NCBI GenBank assembly: GCA_026398575.1
Contig: JAPLSP010000047.1
Location: 1 to 29,485, forward strand
Length of the DNA: 29,485 nucleotides
Direction of reading: 5' to 3'
Source: Candidatus Sumerlaeota bacterium
Lineage (GTDB): Bacteria > Sumerlaeota > Sumerlaeia > JADFCT01
Position 1 is the stretch's first letter, and the number at the start of each line of letters is the position of its first letter. Below the pieces are notes generated by a model. That model was not told the origin of the DNA. It did no database searches and saw only the letters and a list, made by a program, of their open reading frames with translations. The translations under genes and the position numbers were made by a program. Shown here piece by piece: positions 1 through 7,698 of the stretch.

Positions 1-34
1 CGCTCCCAGTGGCGCTCCCAGTGGCGCTCCCAGT
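1..34. repeat. 12-bp tandem repeat at window edge
   Basis: Nearly three copies of the 12-mer CGCTCCCAGTGG fill the first 34 bases. The array is cut by the window edge, so its real length is unknown. It lies immediately after the stop codon of the minus-strand secreted-protein gene, so it would be in that gene's 3' untranslated region. Confidence 0.85.
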
Positions 35-35
35 A

Positions 36-1463
36 TCACATCGGGTTCTTTTCGGTGTATATCATGAAGCGCGGGGGGGTGCCTTTGACGCAGCCGGGGT
101 CGCCTTTGAGGTTTTTGATCAGATCATCTCTCCAAACATCCGCAATGCATGCGCCGCCCCAGATTCCCAGTTTTGACGCCGCTCCCGGCGTGCTGCCCCG
201 CAGGAGCGCGACGGTGATCCTGCTGATCGCGCCAGAGTATGTGGCCGTTCCCGTGGTCGCGTTTCCGTTCCATCCCGCGATGAATAACCCATAAACGCCG
301 AAGGTCGCCAACAGGCGCTGGATGTTGCCGCTTTGAACGATCACATGCATCGTGTAACTGGTCGGCGCCGTCGGCGTTGTGCCCGCATCCGCAACGTCGC
401 TGATGAATCCCAGATGGCCGCCGACGGAACTCACACCGCCGCTGCCATTGTCAAAAATGCGAAAGCGCGCCCACAGGCGCCAGATGTTTCCCTTACTGAA
501 CAGCAGCTGGGGCTTGATGTCTCCGCCAAGCGCTTCGAGCCGCACATTGAGTCCCGCGGTCACGAATTCCACCGGGGCGATGTCGCCGGCGATGGCGATA
601 TTGCCCCCAGCCGCTGGAACCACCTTGCCCTGCGTAAAGACATTCCTGACTTCGCCCGTAAGTTTGTCCGGGACGACGGGAGCGCCGAAGACAAACATAT
701 TTTTGATGGATTTCGCGTTCACAACCGACAGCGTCGGCGTCGTTGTCTGCGTCTGAGTCGTAGGTTCTGATTTGTCGAGGTAGCGCCTGACCCGTTCGAG
801 CGGCCCAATGCCCGCCAGACTCACGGCGCCTTTTTCTTTTTTCGTTTGTATGTTCATCCACAAAACGTCCCGAGCCGGGAAATCGAAGTTTTCCAGGATC
901 ACGCCTTTCAGCATGAGTTTGGATGGATGGTTGAGTTTGCTGTGGCTTTTATCTTTGCCCTTGTCTTCATTCTTCTGATCCCCGAGAGCGGCGGCGCCGC
1001 CCGTGAGCGAGGTGACCGCGAACGTCGGGCTGGTCGCGGCGGTCGAATTCATCCTCGCCGCCATGGCAACGTCGCCAACCGCAAGCGTTTTGACCGTCCC
1101 GATGTAGGACTTGTCAGCGTTGATGGTCGCGATGACGCCGGACGTCGCCTCCACGCTGCCGATGGTTACCTTCGTGAATAGCTTATTTATACTGGCATCC
1201 GTTCTCACCAGAGGGATGGGAGGGACGGTTGGGTTGCCTTTCGCCGGCGCGATGCGCAGGCTGTCGTTGCCCGTGCCGTTCTTGATAATCAGACCTTCCG
1301 TCGTCTTGATCGCGTCCAGATCGGCGCCCTTGGCTTTTTTGCCGTTCTTCCAAAAATCCACTTGATACTTTCTCCAATCCACGTCGTCCGCTTTGGCAGT
1401 CGCCCACAACCCCGTCATCGCCGTGATCACCACCATAAATATCGCTGTTCTCATTGCTTTCAT
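36..1463 (-). CDS. Secreted protein of unknown function
   Basis: This 475-residue protein begins with a clear Sec signal peptide: a basic MKAMR start, a hydrophobic core to about residue 20, and a likely cleavage at AKA before DDVDW. The rest is rich in Gly, Ala, Thr and Val, with a Thr/Gln linker (about residues 233-242) and no cysteine motif or membrane span, as expected of an exported beta-rich protein. I recognise no family. The start is supported by an AAAAGGAGA ribosome binding site 7 bases upstream. It stands alone on the minus strand, divergent from the DUF2157 gene, and its stop abuts a 12-bp tandem repeat. An extracellular or periplasmic location is well supported; function is not assigned. 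Confidence 0.8.
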   Translation of the reverse strand: MKAMRTAIFMVVITAMTGLWATAKADDVDWRKYQVDFWKNGKKAKGADLDAIKTTEGLIIKNGTGNDSLRIAPAKGNPTVPPIPLVRTDASINKLFTKVTIGSVEATSGVIATINADKSYIGTVKTLAVGDVAMAARMNSTAATSPTFAVTSLTGGAAALGDQKNEDKGKDKSHSKLNHPSKLMLKGVILENFDFPARDVLWMNIQTKKEKGAVSLAGIGPLERVRRYLDKSEPTTQTQTTTPTLSVVNAKSIKNMFVFGAPVVPDKLTGEVRNVFTQGKVVPAAGGNIAIAGDIAPVEFVTAGLNVRLEALGGDIKPQLLFSKGNIWRLWARFRIFDNGSGGVSSVGGHLGFISDVADAGTTPTAPTSYTMHVIVQSGNIQRLLATFGVYGLFIAGWNGNATTGTATYSGAISRITVALLRGSTPGAASKLGIWGGACIADVWRDDLIKNLKGDPGCVKGTPPRFMIYTEKNPM

Positions 1464-1895
1464 TTTCTATTCTCCTTTTAAGCAAAATTAGTCGCTATTC
1501 CTACTCAATTGTATGACAATAAGGCAGTGATTTTAGTTCTAATATTTTGGATTTACAATTAAATTATCGGCAGAAATCGCTGATAGTTGAGGTTGATATC
1601 AATTGCATTCAAAAAAAATGACCTGCAAGAAACCGCTGATAAACGCTAATGAACACTAAAAAACATACTGCGAAAGCTCTGAAGCATAAAAGTGAGATCA
1701 AAATTCCCACTCTATATGCGTAAGAGACATGCAATGTATGGCGCAAGTACACATCTTGCAGATGAAAACCCATGCGCCGTCTTTTGTCCTTCCGCCATCA
1801 AAGATAGAGCCTTCATATTCATGAAGTTGGCGATTTCGCTCGATTGGGAACGATCATTGCTGTATGATGTAGAGAAATCGCTCAGGGAGCATTCG
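1464..1895. other. Divergent intergenic region
   Basis: This 432-bp spacer separates the minus-strand secreted-protein gene from the DUF2157 gene and must hold both promoters. It is more AT-rich than its surroundings. I see a TATGAT at 1863-1868 close to the DUF2157 start but no convincing -35 partner, and a TACAAT on the minus strand near 1509-1514. Around 1629-1664 is a degenerate direct repeat of about 10-11 bp (GCTGATAAAC, GCTAATGAAC, ACTAAAAAAC). The plus strand is open in the DUF2157 frame from 1692, but that stretch has no protein character. Confidence 0.6.
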
Positions 1896-3251
1896 ATGAA
1901 GAAGAATCCTAAAAGCATCCGGTGGCTTTATGATGAGCTGCCGGAGTGGGTTGGGGAGGGGATCGTCACGGAAGAAAGCGCCGGACGGCTGCGGGAGCGC
2001 TATGGCCCGCCGGAATCGGGCGGCGGGCGGCGTATCTTCCTCATTATCTGCGCGATTTTTGGGAGCGTCTTGATCGGCCTCGGCATCATCCTGATGTTTG
2101 CGCACAATTGGGATCAGTTGACGCGTCCGATGCGGGCGGCCTTGTCGTTTGCGCCGCAAATTCTGGGATTGGGGCTTGTGGCTTATGCGATCCTGCGCCG
2201 CGGCGAGTCGGTGGCCTGGCGTGAAGGCTCGGCAACCTTCCTGATGATCGCGACGGGCGCCTGTATAGCCCTGATTGGCCAGACCTATCACGTGACGGAC
2301 GATCTCGAAGGCTTCCTCTTCATCTGGATGCTGCTCAGCGCGCCGCTGGTTTATTTGGCGGGCGCGAGCCTTCCGGCGGCGCTCTATATGGTGGGTCTGC
2401 TCTTTTGGGCTGGGAATGCGCAACCTGGCTGGCGATGGGAGACCGGCGGCAAGGCGTATTTGTGTTGGCCGCTGCTGGCGCTCATGATCCCGCACATCTG
2501 GCAGGCGGCGCGGCGCGACCGCTATGGCGCGCGCGCTTCGTTGCTGGGCTGGGTGCTGGCCGCGTGCCTTTGCATCGCCCCCGTGATCGTGCATCATGAG
2601 TTTGCCTTCCATCTCTGGATCGTCTTTTATGCGAGTCTGTTCGTGTGCATGTATCTGTTGGGCGGGCAATGGTTTGGCGAAGCTCCGACGATATGGCAGA
2701 AGCCATTGCAGACGGTTGGATCATGCGGTGCGGCTGTCTTCGCCCTTGTCCTGACGTTCAAGGACGTCTGGAGGGAATTGAGTTGGCGGGACGATTACCG
2801 GACGTTGGATTTTTGGAACCGCAATGGCTGGGCGCTGACGTGCGATCTTGGGCTGACGTGCGCCGTGTTCGCCGCCGCGGTGGCGTTGTTCGTTATGAGT
2901 CTGCGCCGCAAAGGCGCCAATCGCCAGGAAAGCATTCTCGCTTCTTTCGTCATCGTGGCGGCTTTGGGATACAGCCTCGGTTGGCTACATCCGTCGCTTG
3001 GCGTATGGGTCGCATTGCTCATGAATCTCTGGCTCTTCGCAACGGGCGTGGCGACGATCGTGCTGGGCGTGCGGCGCGGCAGCCTGCTGGTTGTCAACGG
3101 CGGACTGGCGATGGTCAGCATGCTGATCGTCGCGCGGTTCTTCGATACCGACTGGTCTTTCGTTATTCGCGGCATTGTCTTCATCATTCTGGGCATTGGC
3201 TTCCTGACGGTGAATCTGATTATCTCGAAACGGAAGGAGAAAACCGCATGA
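1896..3251 (+). CDS. DUF2157 multi-span membrane protein
   Basis: This 451-residue integral membrane protein has a soluble N-terminal segment (MKKNPKSIRWLYDELPEWV, then a short helical region ending near RERYGPP) followed by about a dozen hydrophobic segments, the organisation of the DUF2157 family. I chose the start at 1896 because AGGGAG lies 6 bases upstream. The frame is open about 68 codons further upstream, but that part is composition-biased and unlike the family. Its stop overlaps the next start in an ATGA, so the two are translated together. DUF2157 proteins are commonly found next to GDYXXLXY-domain proteins, as here; the biochemical role of the pair is not known. Confidence 0.88.
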   Translation: MKKNPKSIRWLYDELPEWVGEGIVTEESAGRLRERYGPPESGGGRRIFLIICAIFGSVLIGLGIILMFAHNWDQLTRPMRAALSFAPQILGLGLVAYAILRRGESVAWREGSATFLMIATGACIALIGQTYHVTDDLEGFLFIWMLLSAPLVYLAGASLPAALYMVGLLFWAGNAQPGWRWETGGKAYLCWPLLALMIPHIWQAARRDRYGARASLLGWVLAACLCIAPVIVHHEFAFHLWIVFYASLFVCMYLLGGQWFGEAPTIWQKPLQTVGSCGAAVFALVLTFKDVWRELSWRDDYRTLDFWNRNGWALTCDLGLTCAVFAAAVALFVMSLRRKGANRQESILASFVIVAALGYSLGWLHPSLGVWVALLMNLWLFATGVATIVLGVRRGSLLVVNGGLAMVSMLIVARFFDTDWSFVIRGIVFIILGIGFLTVNLIISKRKEKTA

Positions 3252-4144
3252 ACAGGAATCTCCTCATAGGATTGCTTGCGGCGGTTGCGGCCGCGCAGTT
3301 GTCGGTTCCGGCCTGGATGATCTGGCGGCATGAAAACGTCCTGGACGCGGGGTGGCAGTATAAGTTCCGAACGGCGCCAGTGGACCCCGCCGATCCATTC
3401 CGCGGCCGTTACGTCGCCCTGCGGCTCGAAGCCACGACGGCGCCAATCCCCGCCGAGCCAAGTGTGGCGAATCAGGCGGCGGGCGTGACGAATGTGTCGC
3501 CGGTCATGAGCGCCGAGATTCAGGATTTGCCGCGCGGAATGAAGGTTTATGCGTTGCTGAAAGAAGACCCCGACGGCTTTGCGCGCTTTGCGGGAATTTC
3601 TTTCGAGCGTCCGAAAGAGGGAGACTACATCCAGGCGCCGATCTCCTGGGCGCAGGATTATGACAGCTATGCGCGCCGCTGGGATTTTCAGCCAAGGCTG
3701 ACAACGGAAACGCTGGCAAAGGCGCCGGAGCAACCGACAACGGAAACACTGGCAGGCGCCGTGGAGCAAAGGACAACGGGAACCGCATCCCAGGCGGCAG
3801 CGCGTACGACGTCGGCAACGGCGCGTCAGGCGGCGAGAAAGGAAAAAGCGCGCGCGCAGGCGATGCAGAGAGCGAAGGACGGGCGCTCCAACAAGATCGT
3901 CGTCACGCTGGATTTGCCCTTCGACCGGTTTTACATGGGAGAGACCGTCGCGCCGCACGCGGAAACGGCCTATCGGCAGCATAGCGTCCGACAGCAGCGC
4001 GATACCTATCTCACCGTCCGCGTAAAATCCGGCGACGCCGTGATCGAAAACCTATACATCGCCGGCAAACCCATCGGCGAATATGCCAGGGAGGAAATGA
4101 AGAAGGAAGATGAGGAGAAGGTAAAGGCAAAGGAGCAAGAATAA
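3248..4144 (+). CDS. GDYXXLXY-domain membrane-anchored protein
   Basis: This 298-residue protein has an N-terminal hydrophobic anchor (LLIGLLAAVAAAQLSVPAWMIW) and then the hallmark block DPADPFRGRYVALRLE, a variant of the GDYXXLXY signature (G53, Y55, L58; the D is R and the last Y is L). A second family block, RFYMGETVA, lies near residue 225. The remainder faces outside the cytoplasm and ends in a highly charged Lys/Glu tail. It starts inside the stop codon of the DUF2157 gene (ATGA) with GGAAGGAGA upstream, so the start is firm. Between the two blocks is an inserted tandem repeat, TTETLAxAxEQ, rich in Thr, Ala and Arg, which lengthens the protein beyond the usual family size. Confidence 0.85.
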   Translation: MNRNLLIGLLAAVAAAQLSVPAWMIWRHENVLDAGWQYKFRTAPVDPADPFRGRYVALRLEATTAPIPAEPSVANQAAGVTNVSPVMSAEIQDLPRGMKVYALLKEDPDGFARFAGISFERPKEGDYIQAPISWAQDYDSYARRWDFQPRLTTETLAKAPEQPTTETLAGAVEQRTTGTASQAAARTTSATARQAARKEKARAQAMQRAKDGRSNKIVVTLDLPFDRFYMGETVAPHAETAYRQHSVRQQRDTYLTVRVKSGDAVIENLYIAGKPIGEYAREEMKKEDEEKVKAKEQE

Positions 4145-4325
4145 CTTGAATACAGACATGCGTAAATGCGATCTGTCTCAGCTGCAAGGGATTGGGCCTT
4201 TACCCACTATAATTCCTGAAGAGGCTTTCTTTAATAGCCATGTCCGGAAAGAAACGAACTATTGCCGGCGGCAATGAGCAGGCGTGCGCATTAATCAATG
4301 CCACTCTATTAAGTGCGGAAACGGA

Positions 4326-4356
4326 TTGACCGCCTGCGCATTTCGATGGCTAATAA
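4326..4356 (+). promoter_or_regulatory. Candidate sigma70 promoter for the nucleotidyltransferase-hicBA group
   Basis: TTGACC at 4326-4331 is followed by GCTAATAA (about 4349-4356), allowing a 17-19 bp spacer. The -35 sits in GGAAACGGATTGACCGCC, which closely resembles GGAATCGGATTGACCCCC at 5983-6000 upstream of the next group of small genes. The -10 is not close to consensus. Confidence 0.4.
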
Positions 4357-4366
4357 TTGCGTTTAG

Positions 4367-4384
4367 ACGCCTTTGGGCGTTTTT
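4367..4384 (+). terminator. Short hairpin with T run
   Basis: ACGCC (4367-4371), loop TTTG, GGCGT (4376-4380), followed by a run of Ts to 4384. It has the form of a weak intrinsic terminator or attenuator, 40 bases before the nucleotidyltransferase start. Confidence 0.4.
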
Positions 4385-4423
4385 CCTGAAAAGCATTAAA
4401 GAAAGTTTTTCATGGGGAACCTT

Positions 4424-4702
4424 ATGGCTATCACTCAAATGGAAATTGATCGAAGCAAACAGTTCCTTGTCAGCAAGGGCGCCACACAAATCATTCTCTT
4501 CGGCAGCGCGATGCAGAACCCCCAAAATGCTTGCGATCTTGATTTAGCCTGTCGCGGCATCCCCCCGGAAATTTTCTATGCCGTGGCCGGGAAAATTGAG
4601 CGAGTAGTAGGAAAGCCGGTGGATCTGATTGACCTGACCGACAACACGCCCTTTACTCAACGCGTTGAAAAAATCGGGCAGGTGCTTTATGAATCCCGAT
4701 GA
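4424..4702 (+). CDS. Minimal nucleotidyltransferase (MNT) protein
   Basis: This 92-residue protein has the nucleotidyltransferase signature: hydrophobic strand IILF, then GS (residues 27-28), then DLD (D38, D40) as metal-binding acidic pair. The family transfers a nucleotide to protein or RNA; MNT proteins often serve as antitoxins that adenylylate a HEPN toxin. No HEPN partner is present; the gene directly precedes hicB. I chose ATG 4424 because GGGGA lies 5-6 bases before it; an in-frame ATG at 4412 has a weaker site. It is unusually small even for MNTs, but the core strand-GS-helix-DxD-strand-Asp (VDLIDL) order is complete, so it may be functional. Its role with hicBA is inference. Confidence 0.82.
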   Translation: MAITQMEIDRSKQFLVSKGATQIILFGSAMQNPQNACDLDLACRGIPPEIFYAVAGKIERVVGKPVDLIDLTDNTPFTQRVEKIGQVLYESR

Positions 4703-4724
4703 TTTGCGAAAGGATTAAGGAATA

Positions 4725-4973
4725 ATGATCCGCCAATACATCAAGGAAGCGATGAAACACGCCCGCTATGAAATCATCGCCCAGCCAAATGAGCCTTATT
4801 ATGGCGAAATCCCAGGGCTTTCCGGAGTCTTGGCGACAGGAAAAACTTTGGCCGAATGTCAGATTAATCTGGAGGATGCCTTGGACGCCTGGCTCGTACT
4901 GGGACTTCAATTGGACCATCCTATTCCTCCCATCGGCGGAACCACTCTGGAAAAACTGAAGGCAGTGGCCTGA
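4725..4973 (+). CDS. hicB: HicB-family antitoxin
   Basis: This 82-residue protein has the HicB partial RNase-H-like fold: strands around YEIIAQPNEPYYGEIPGLSG, then the typical GKTLAECQINLEDALDAWL helix and a short C-terminal tail, without an obvious DNA-binding domain. HicB antitoxins bind and block the HicA mRNA interferase and usually autoregulate the operon. Its stop overlaps the hicA start (TGATG at 4971-4975), giving the antitoxin-first order common in hicBA modules. The start at 4725 is preceded by AAGGA. It follows the nucleotidyltransferase gene by 22 bases, so all three are likely one transcript. Family assignment is firm. Confidence 0.9.
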   Translation: MIRQYIKEAMKHARYEIIAQPNEPYYGEIPGLSGVLATGKTLAECQINLEDALDAWLVLGLQLDHPIPPIGGTTLEKLKAVA

Positions 4974-5194
4974 TGGGGAAACTCCGTCCTATTTCGCATG
5001 GTGAATTAATCGCCAAGCTTAGGCGGCTTGGGTTTCGTGGGCCTTATGCGGGAGGAAAGCATCCATTAATGATCCGCAATGAACTGCGTCTGACGATTCC
5101 TAATTATCATGGAGAAGATATTGGCGTGGACTTGCTTATTCGTATTTTGCGGCAAGGCCAGATATCCAGAGAAGAATGGGAATCCGGAAGATAA
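4973..5194 (+). CDS. hicA: HicA-family mRNA interferase toxin
   Basis: This 73-residue protein matches HicA: a dsRBD-like fold with KLRRLGF, the catalytic block GGKHPLM (H30), then the strands LRLTIPNYHGEDIGVDLLIRILRQ and a final REEW helix. HicA toxins cleave mRNA and arrest translation until HicB neutralises them. The catalytic histidine and full length are present, so it looks active. Translation is coupled to hicB by a TGATG overlap. Its 3' end overlaps the following lipoprotein gene by 19 bases, which is unusual for a toxin module and suggests the lipoprotein is co-transcribed. Confidence 0.92.
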   Translation: MGKLRPISHGELIAKLRRLGFRGPYAGGKHPLMIRNELRLTIPNYHGEDIGVDLLIRILRQGQISREEWESGR

Positions 5195-5958
5195 TCATTT
5201 TGCTGCTTTGCGCCCTGTGTGTCTGCGCGGCGACGGGATGCGTCTACCCGATCCGGCCTGTCCCTGGCGCGTTCAGCGAAAACCAGAACGTCCGGCCGCC
5301 GGTGGTTTTCTATCGTCCCGTCGAAATCGGCATTCGAGCCTCCCACGACAAAGCCTTTGACAAACCACAACTGGTCTTTATTTACCGACTGGGAGAGGCT
5401 GTGACGGCGGCCTTGATGGATGTGATACCTTTGTTTCCCTGTTGCTTTCATGCGCGGGATATTTTGGCCGACGATGAAATTGCCCTCTTGCTGAAGAGCT
5501 ATCTCAATCAGGCATATATCGGCCAGGCGCAAGTCATCGCCAAGAAGGCCAAAAACTTTCCTGCGACGGATATTCAGATTGAGATCCATCTGAGCAAGTG
5601 CGAAGCGGGAAACTGGAGCACTTATTATGGAACGACGCTCCTCGGCTACTACCTGTCATTGGGCGCTCTGAGCGGAGGACAAAACACCAGCACGTATAAT
5701 TTCACCATCAAGGCCGTGGATACGCAAACAAGCCATGTGATCTTGCAGCGCCATTATAAAGGCAGCCAAAACGGCTGGTTCCTGCCGGTCTTCGCCGAAT
5801 ACTTCATCGCCAGACATCATCTCCCGATGGACTTGCCCGCCAACGCCGCTCATGAGGCCTGCTACGATTTTGTCAAGAGCCTTGATCAAGTCCTGCCCCC
5901 ATCCAGGCATTATCACCCCAAAGAGAAATCTGCGCCCGTCAGCGCCTTTGTCTGGTGA
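5176..5958 (+). CDS. Putative lipoprotein
   Basis: This 260-residue protein begins with a lipoprotein signal: MGIRK, a hydrophobic core, and ATGC with C22 as the lipidated residue. The residue after the cysteine is Val, so sorting to the outer membrane is likely by the +2 rule. The mature part is a mixed fold with a Gly/Ser-rich segment (LLGYYLSLGALSGG) and no family I recognise. It overlaps hicA by 19 bases, with its start within the last codons of the toxin. The start has only a weak GAGAAGA site. It may ride on the hicBA transcript or have an internal promoter; a functional link to the toxin module is not shown by the sequence. Confidence 0.8.
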   Translation: MGIRKIIILLLCALCVCAATGCVYPIRPVPGAFSENQNVRPPVVFYRPVEIGIRASHDKAFDKPQLVFIYRLGEAVTAALMDVIPLFPCCFHARDILADDEIALLLKSYLNQAYIGQAQVIAKKAKNFPATDIQIEIHLSKCEAGNWSTYYGTTLLGYYLSLGALSGGQNTSTYNFTIKAVDTQTSHVILQRHYKGSQNGWFLPVFAEYFIARHHLPMDLPANAAHEACYDFVKSLDQVLPPSRHYHPKEKSAPVSAFVW

Positions 5959-5992
5959 AATCCCAGCACGCTAAATTGCATGTGGAATCGGA

Positions 5993-6023
5993 TTGACCCC
6001 CCGCGCGAAGCCGCATGTATAAT
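5993..6023 (+). promoter_or_regulatory. Candidate sigma70 promoter
   Basis: TTGACC (5993-5998), 19-bp spacer, perfect TATAAT (6018-6023). It lies 31 bases before the ATG of the small coupled genes. The -35 context, CGGATTGACC, repeats that seen upstream of the nucleotidyltransferase gene. Confidence 0.6.
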
Positions 6024-6053
6024 CCCTACAGCAACCCTAACAGGCAGACTTCA

Positions 6054-6193
6054 ATGAAAAAATCCGTTTATTTAGCAACCATTTGGCGAATGGCAACAAA
6101 AAGCAGCATATTCGGATCATTAATGCCATGTTGGGAATCAGTACTCCCGAAATTTTGACTCCATTAGAGCTCTTTAAGGAGATACAGCCATGA
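6054..6193 (+). CDS. Small protein with an apparent frameshift at an A6 tract
   Basis: An ATG at 6054, placed just after a good promoter, is followed by A6. In the annotated frame it soon stops (about 34 codons). One base away a frame with strong protein character is open to 6193, reading IRLFSNHLANGNKKQHIR, then INAMLGISTPEILTPLELF and KEIQP. A single extra A, or a -1 slip on AAAAAA, would join the ATG to it as a 46-residue protein beginning MKKIRLFSN. Its stop then overlaps the next ATG as ATGA, as expected of a real coupled pair. I do not know the family. It may be a sequencing or assembly indel, a recent mutation, or programmed slippage. Confidence 0.45.
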
Positions 6194-6387
6194 TTGAGAA
6201 TGAAGCGCTGAACGACAAATACCAAGCGCAAAAACGTTTGGCGGAAGAAGCGGGATATGACATAGCGACGCTGGATGAAAACGTCCACAAAATCGCCCTG
6301 CAACTCGCAGAAAAATATGGAGTCACTTTAAAATATGCAGACTCTCAGGGAGGATACTTGGAGCCATTGATTAAGGACGCCGCATAG
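6190..6387 (+). CDS. Small hypothetical protein
   Basis: This 65-residue acidic, helix-rich protein (MIENEALNDKYQAQKRL onward) has no signal peptide, membrane span or motif I recognise. The start is secure: AAGGAG lies 8 bases upstream, and the ATG overlaps the stop of the preceding small frame in an ATGA. The two small genes share the promoter at 5993-6023. By size, coupling and position next to hicBA they could be a toxin-antitoxin-like pair, but nothing in the sequence proves that. Confidence 0.65.
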   Translation: MIENEALNDKYQAQKRLAEEAGYDIATLDENVHKIALQLAEKYGVTLKYADSQGGYLEPLIKDAA

Positions 6388-6423
6388 CGTCAAGACAGTG
6401 GCGGGGGTAGAGCAGGAATTTTC

Positions 6424-7698
6424 ATGATCAGCATCACCAAACTTTATTGCGGCGGGGCGGGATCGGGCGATTCGATTCGGTATGGCGAAGACAGCAAGGT
6501 CGAGCCTGCCATTGCGCCTATGGACGGCCTCGCCCATGCGGCTTCAGCGCCCCTGACTACGTCGCGGCGGCAGCCTTCCTCGATTCGTCCGGGCGCTGCG
6601 CCGAAGTCCGCCGCCGAGCGCCGTCCGGTCGTCGTCTGGAATTGCACGCGCACCTGCAACCTGAAGTGCCTTCATTGCTACACGGATTCATGCGGCCAGC
6701 ATTATGAAGGCGAGCTGACGGGCGAAGAGGCGCGCGCATTGTTCGACGATCTGGCCGCCTTCGAGGTCCCGGCGCTTCTGCTTTCGGGCGGCGAGCCGCT
6801 CATGCGCCCGGACCTGTTCGCGCTGGCCGAAGACGCCGTCGCGCGCGGGCTGCGCCTGACGCTCTCAACCAACGGCACGCTCATCACGCCGGAGATTGCG
6901 CGCCGCCTCAAGAACCTGGGCTTCAGTTACGTCGGCATCAGCCTGGACGGAGTGGGAGCGGTCAATGACCGCTTCCGCGGCATGGAAGGCGCGTTCGAGC
7001 GGACGATGCAAGGCTTCCGCAATTGCGTCGAGATCGGCCAGCGCGTCGGATTGCGGATGACGCTGACGCGGCACAACTTCGAGGACCTCGAAAATATTTT
7101 CGACTTTATCGAGCGCGAGCGGATTGATCGCGCGTGTTTTTATCACCTGGCCTATAGCGGGCGCGGCGGCGCGCTGGCAGGGCAGGATTTGAAGCCTGAG
7201 GAATCGCGGCGCGCGATGGACATCATCCTGCGCCGCACACGCGATTTCCTCGCGCGCGGCCTCGAAAAAGACATCCTCACCGTCGGCAATCACGTGGACG
7301 GCGTCTATACGCTGATGAAACTGCGCGAGGAAGGCTCGGAGCGCGCGGCGGAAGTCGAGCGCCACCTGCGCTGGAACGGCGGCGGCCTCTATTCCTCGGG
7401 CGTCGGCATCGGAGACGTGGACTTCAAGGGCGACGTTCATCCCGACCAATTCTGGATGCACTACACGCTCGGCAGCGTGCGGCAGCGCCCGTTCAGCGAA
7501 ATCTGGATGGACGTGAGCAACCCGCTGATGAAAGGCCTGAAAAATCGCCGCTCCCACATCAAAGGCAAATGCGCGCGCTGCCGATGGTTCGACCATTGCG
7601 GCGGCGCCCTGCGCGTCCGCGCCGATGTGGCCTGCGGCGACCCCTGGGAATGGGATCCGGGGTGCTATTTGACAGACGAAGAAATTGGAATAATGTAA
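6424..7698 (+). CDS. ahbC: AhbC-like radical SAM/SPASM enzyme (12,18-didecarboxysiroheme deacetylase family)
   Basis: This 424-residue protein has the radical SAM CxxxCxxC motif (C78, C82, C85), GGEP near residue 125, and a C-terminal SPASM-type cysteine cluster (KCARCRWFDHC onward). The start MISITKLYCG, the PVVVWNCTR block and the tail DVHPDQFWMHYTLG, RPFSEIW, CRWFDHC, CYLTDEEIG match AhbC, which removes acetate groups from 12,18-didecarboxysiroheme in the alternative, siroheme-based haem pathway. Between residues 22 and 67 is an extra Ala/Pro/Ser/Arg-rich stretch that I do not associate with the family. No other haem gene is adjacent. The final Met codon and stop lie inside a tandem repeat array. 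A different peptide-modifying SPASM role is possible but less likely. Confidence 0.82.
   Translation: MISITKLYCGGAGSGDSIRYGEDSKVEPAIAPMDGLAHAASAPLTTSRRQPSSIRPGAAPKSAAERRPVVVWNCTRTCNLKCLHCYTDSCGQHYEGELTGEEARALFDDLAAFEVPALLLSGGEPLMRPDLFALAEDAVARGLRLTLSTNGTLITPEIARRLKNLGFSYVGISLDGVGAVNDRFRGMEGAFERTMQGFRNCVEIGQRVGLRMTLTRHNFEDLENIFDFIERERIDRACFYHLAYSGRGGALAGQDLKPEESRRAMDIILRRTRDFLARGLEKDILTVGNHVDGVYTLMKLREEGSERAAEVERHLRWNGGGLYSSGVGIGDVDFKGDVHPDQFWMHYTLGSVRQRPFSEIWMDVSNPLMKGLKNRRSHIKGKCARCRWFDHCGGALRVRADVACGDPWEWDPGCYLTDEEIGIM

Larger units (their letters stand above)
4145..4423. other. Intergenic region upstream of the toxin-antitoxin group
   Basis: A 279-bp spacer without a credible gene. It holds a perfect TATAAT at 4208-4213 without a well-placed -35, a promoter-like TTGACC at 4326-4331, and a short hairpin with a T run at 4367-4384. 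An open frame starting at 4284 has no recognisable protein character. Confidence 0.55.

Noticed and set aside
1692..1895. 68-codon N-terminal extension of the DUF2157 protein
   Set aside because: No family resemblance; a strong AGGGAG site 6 bases before ATG 1896 fixes a shorter start.
4284..4547. 87-codon plus-strand frame before and across the nucleotidyltransferase
   Set aside because: No motif or ribosome binding site; overlaps the nucleotidyltransferase in another frame.
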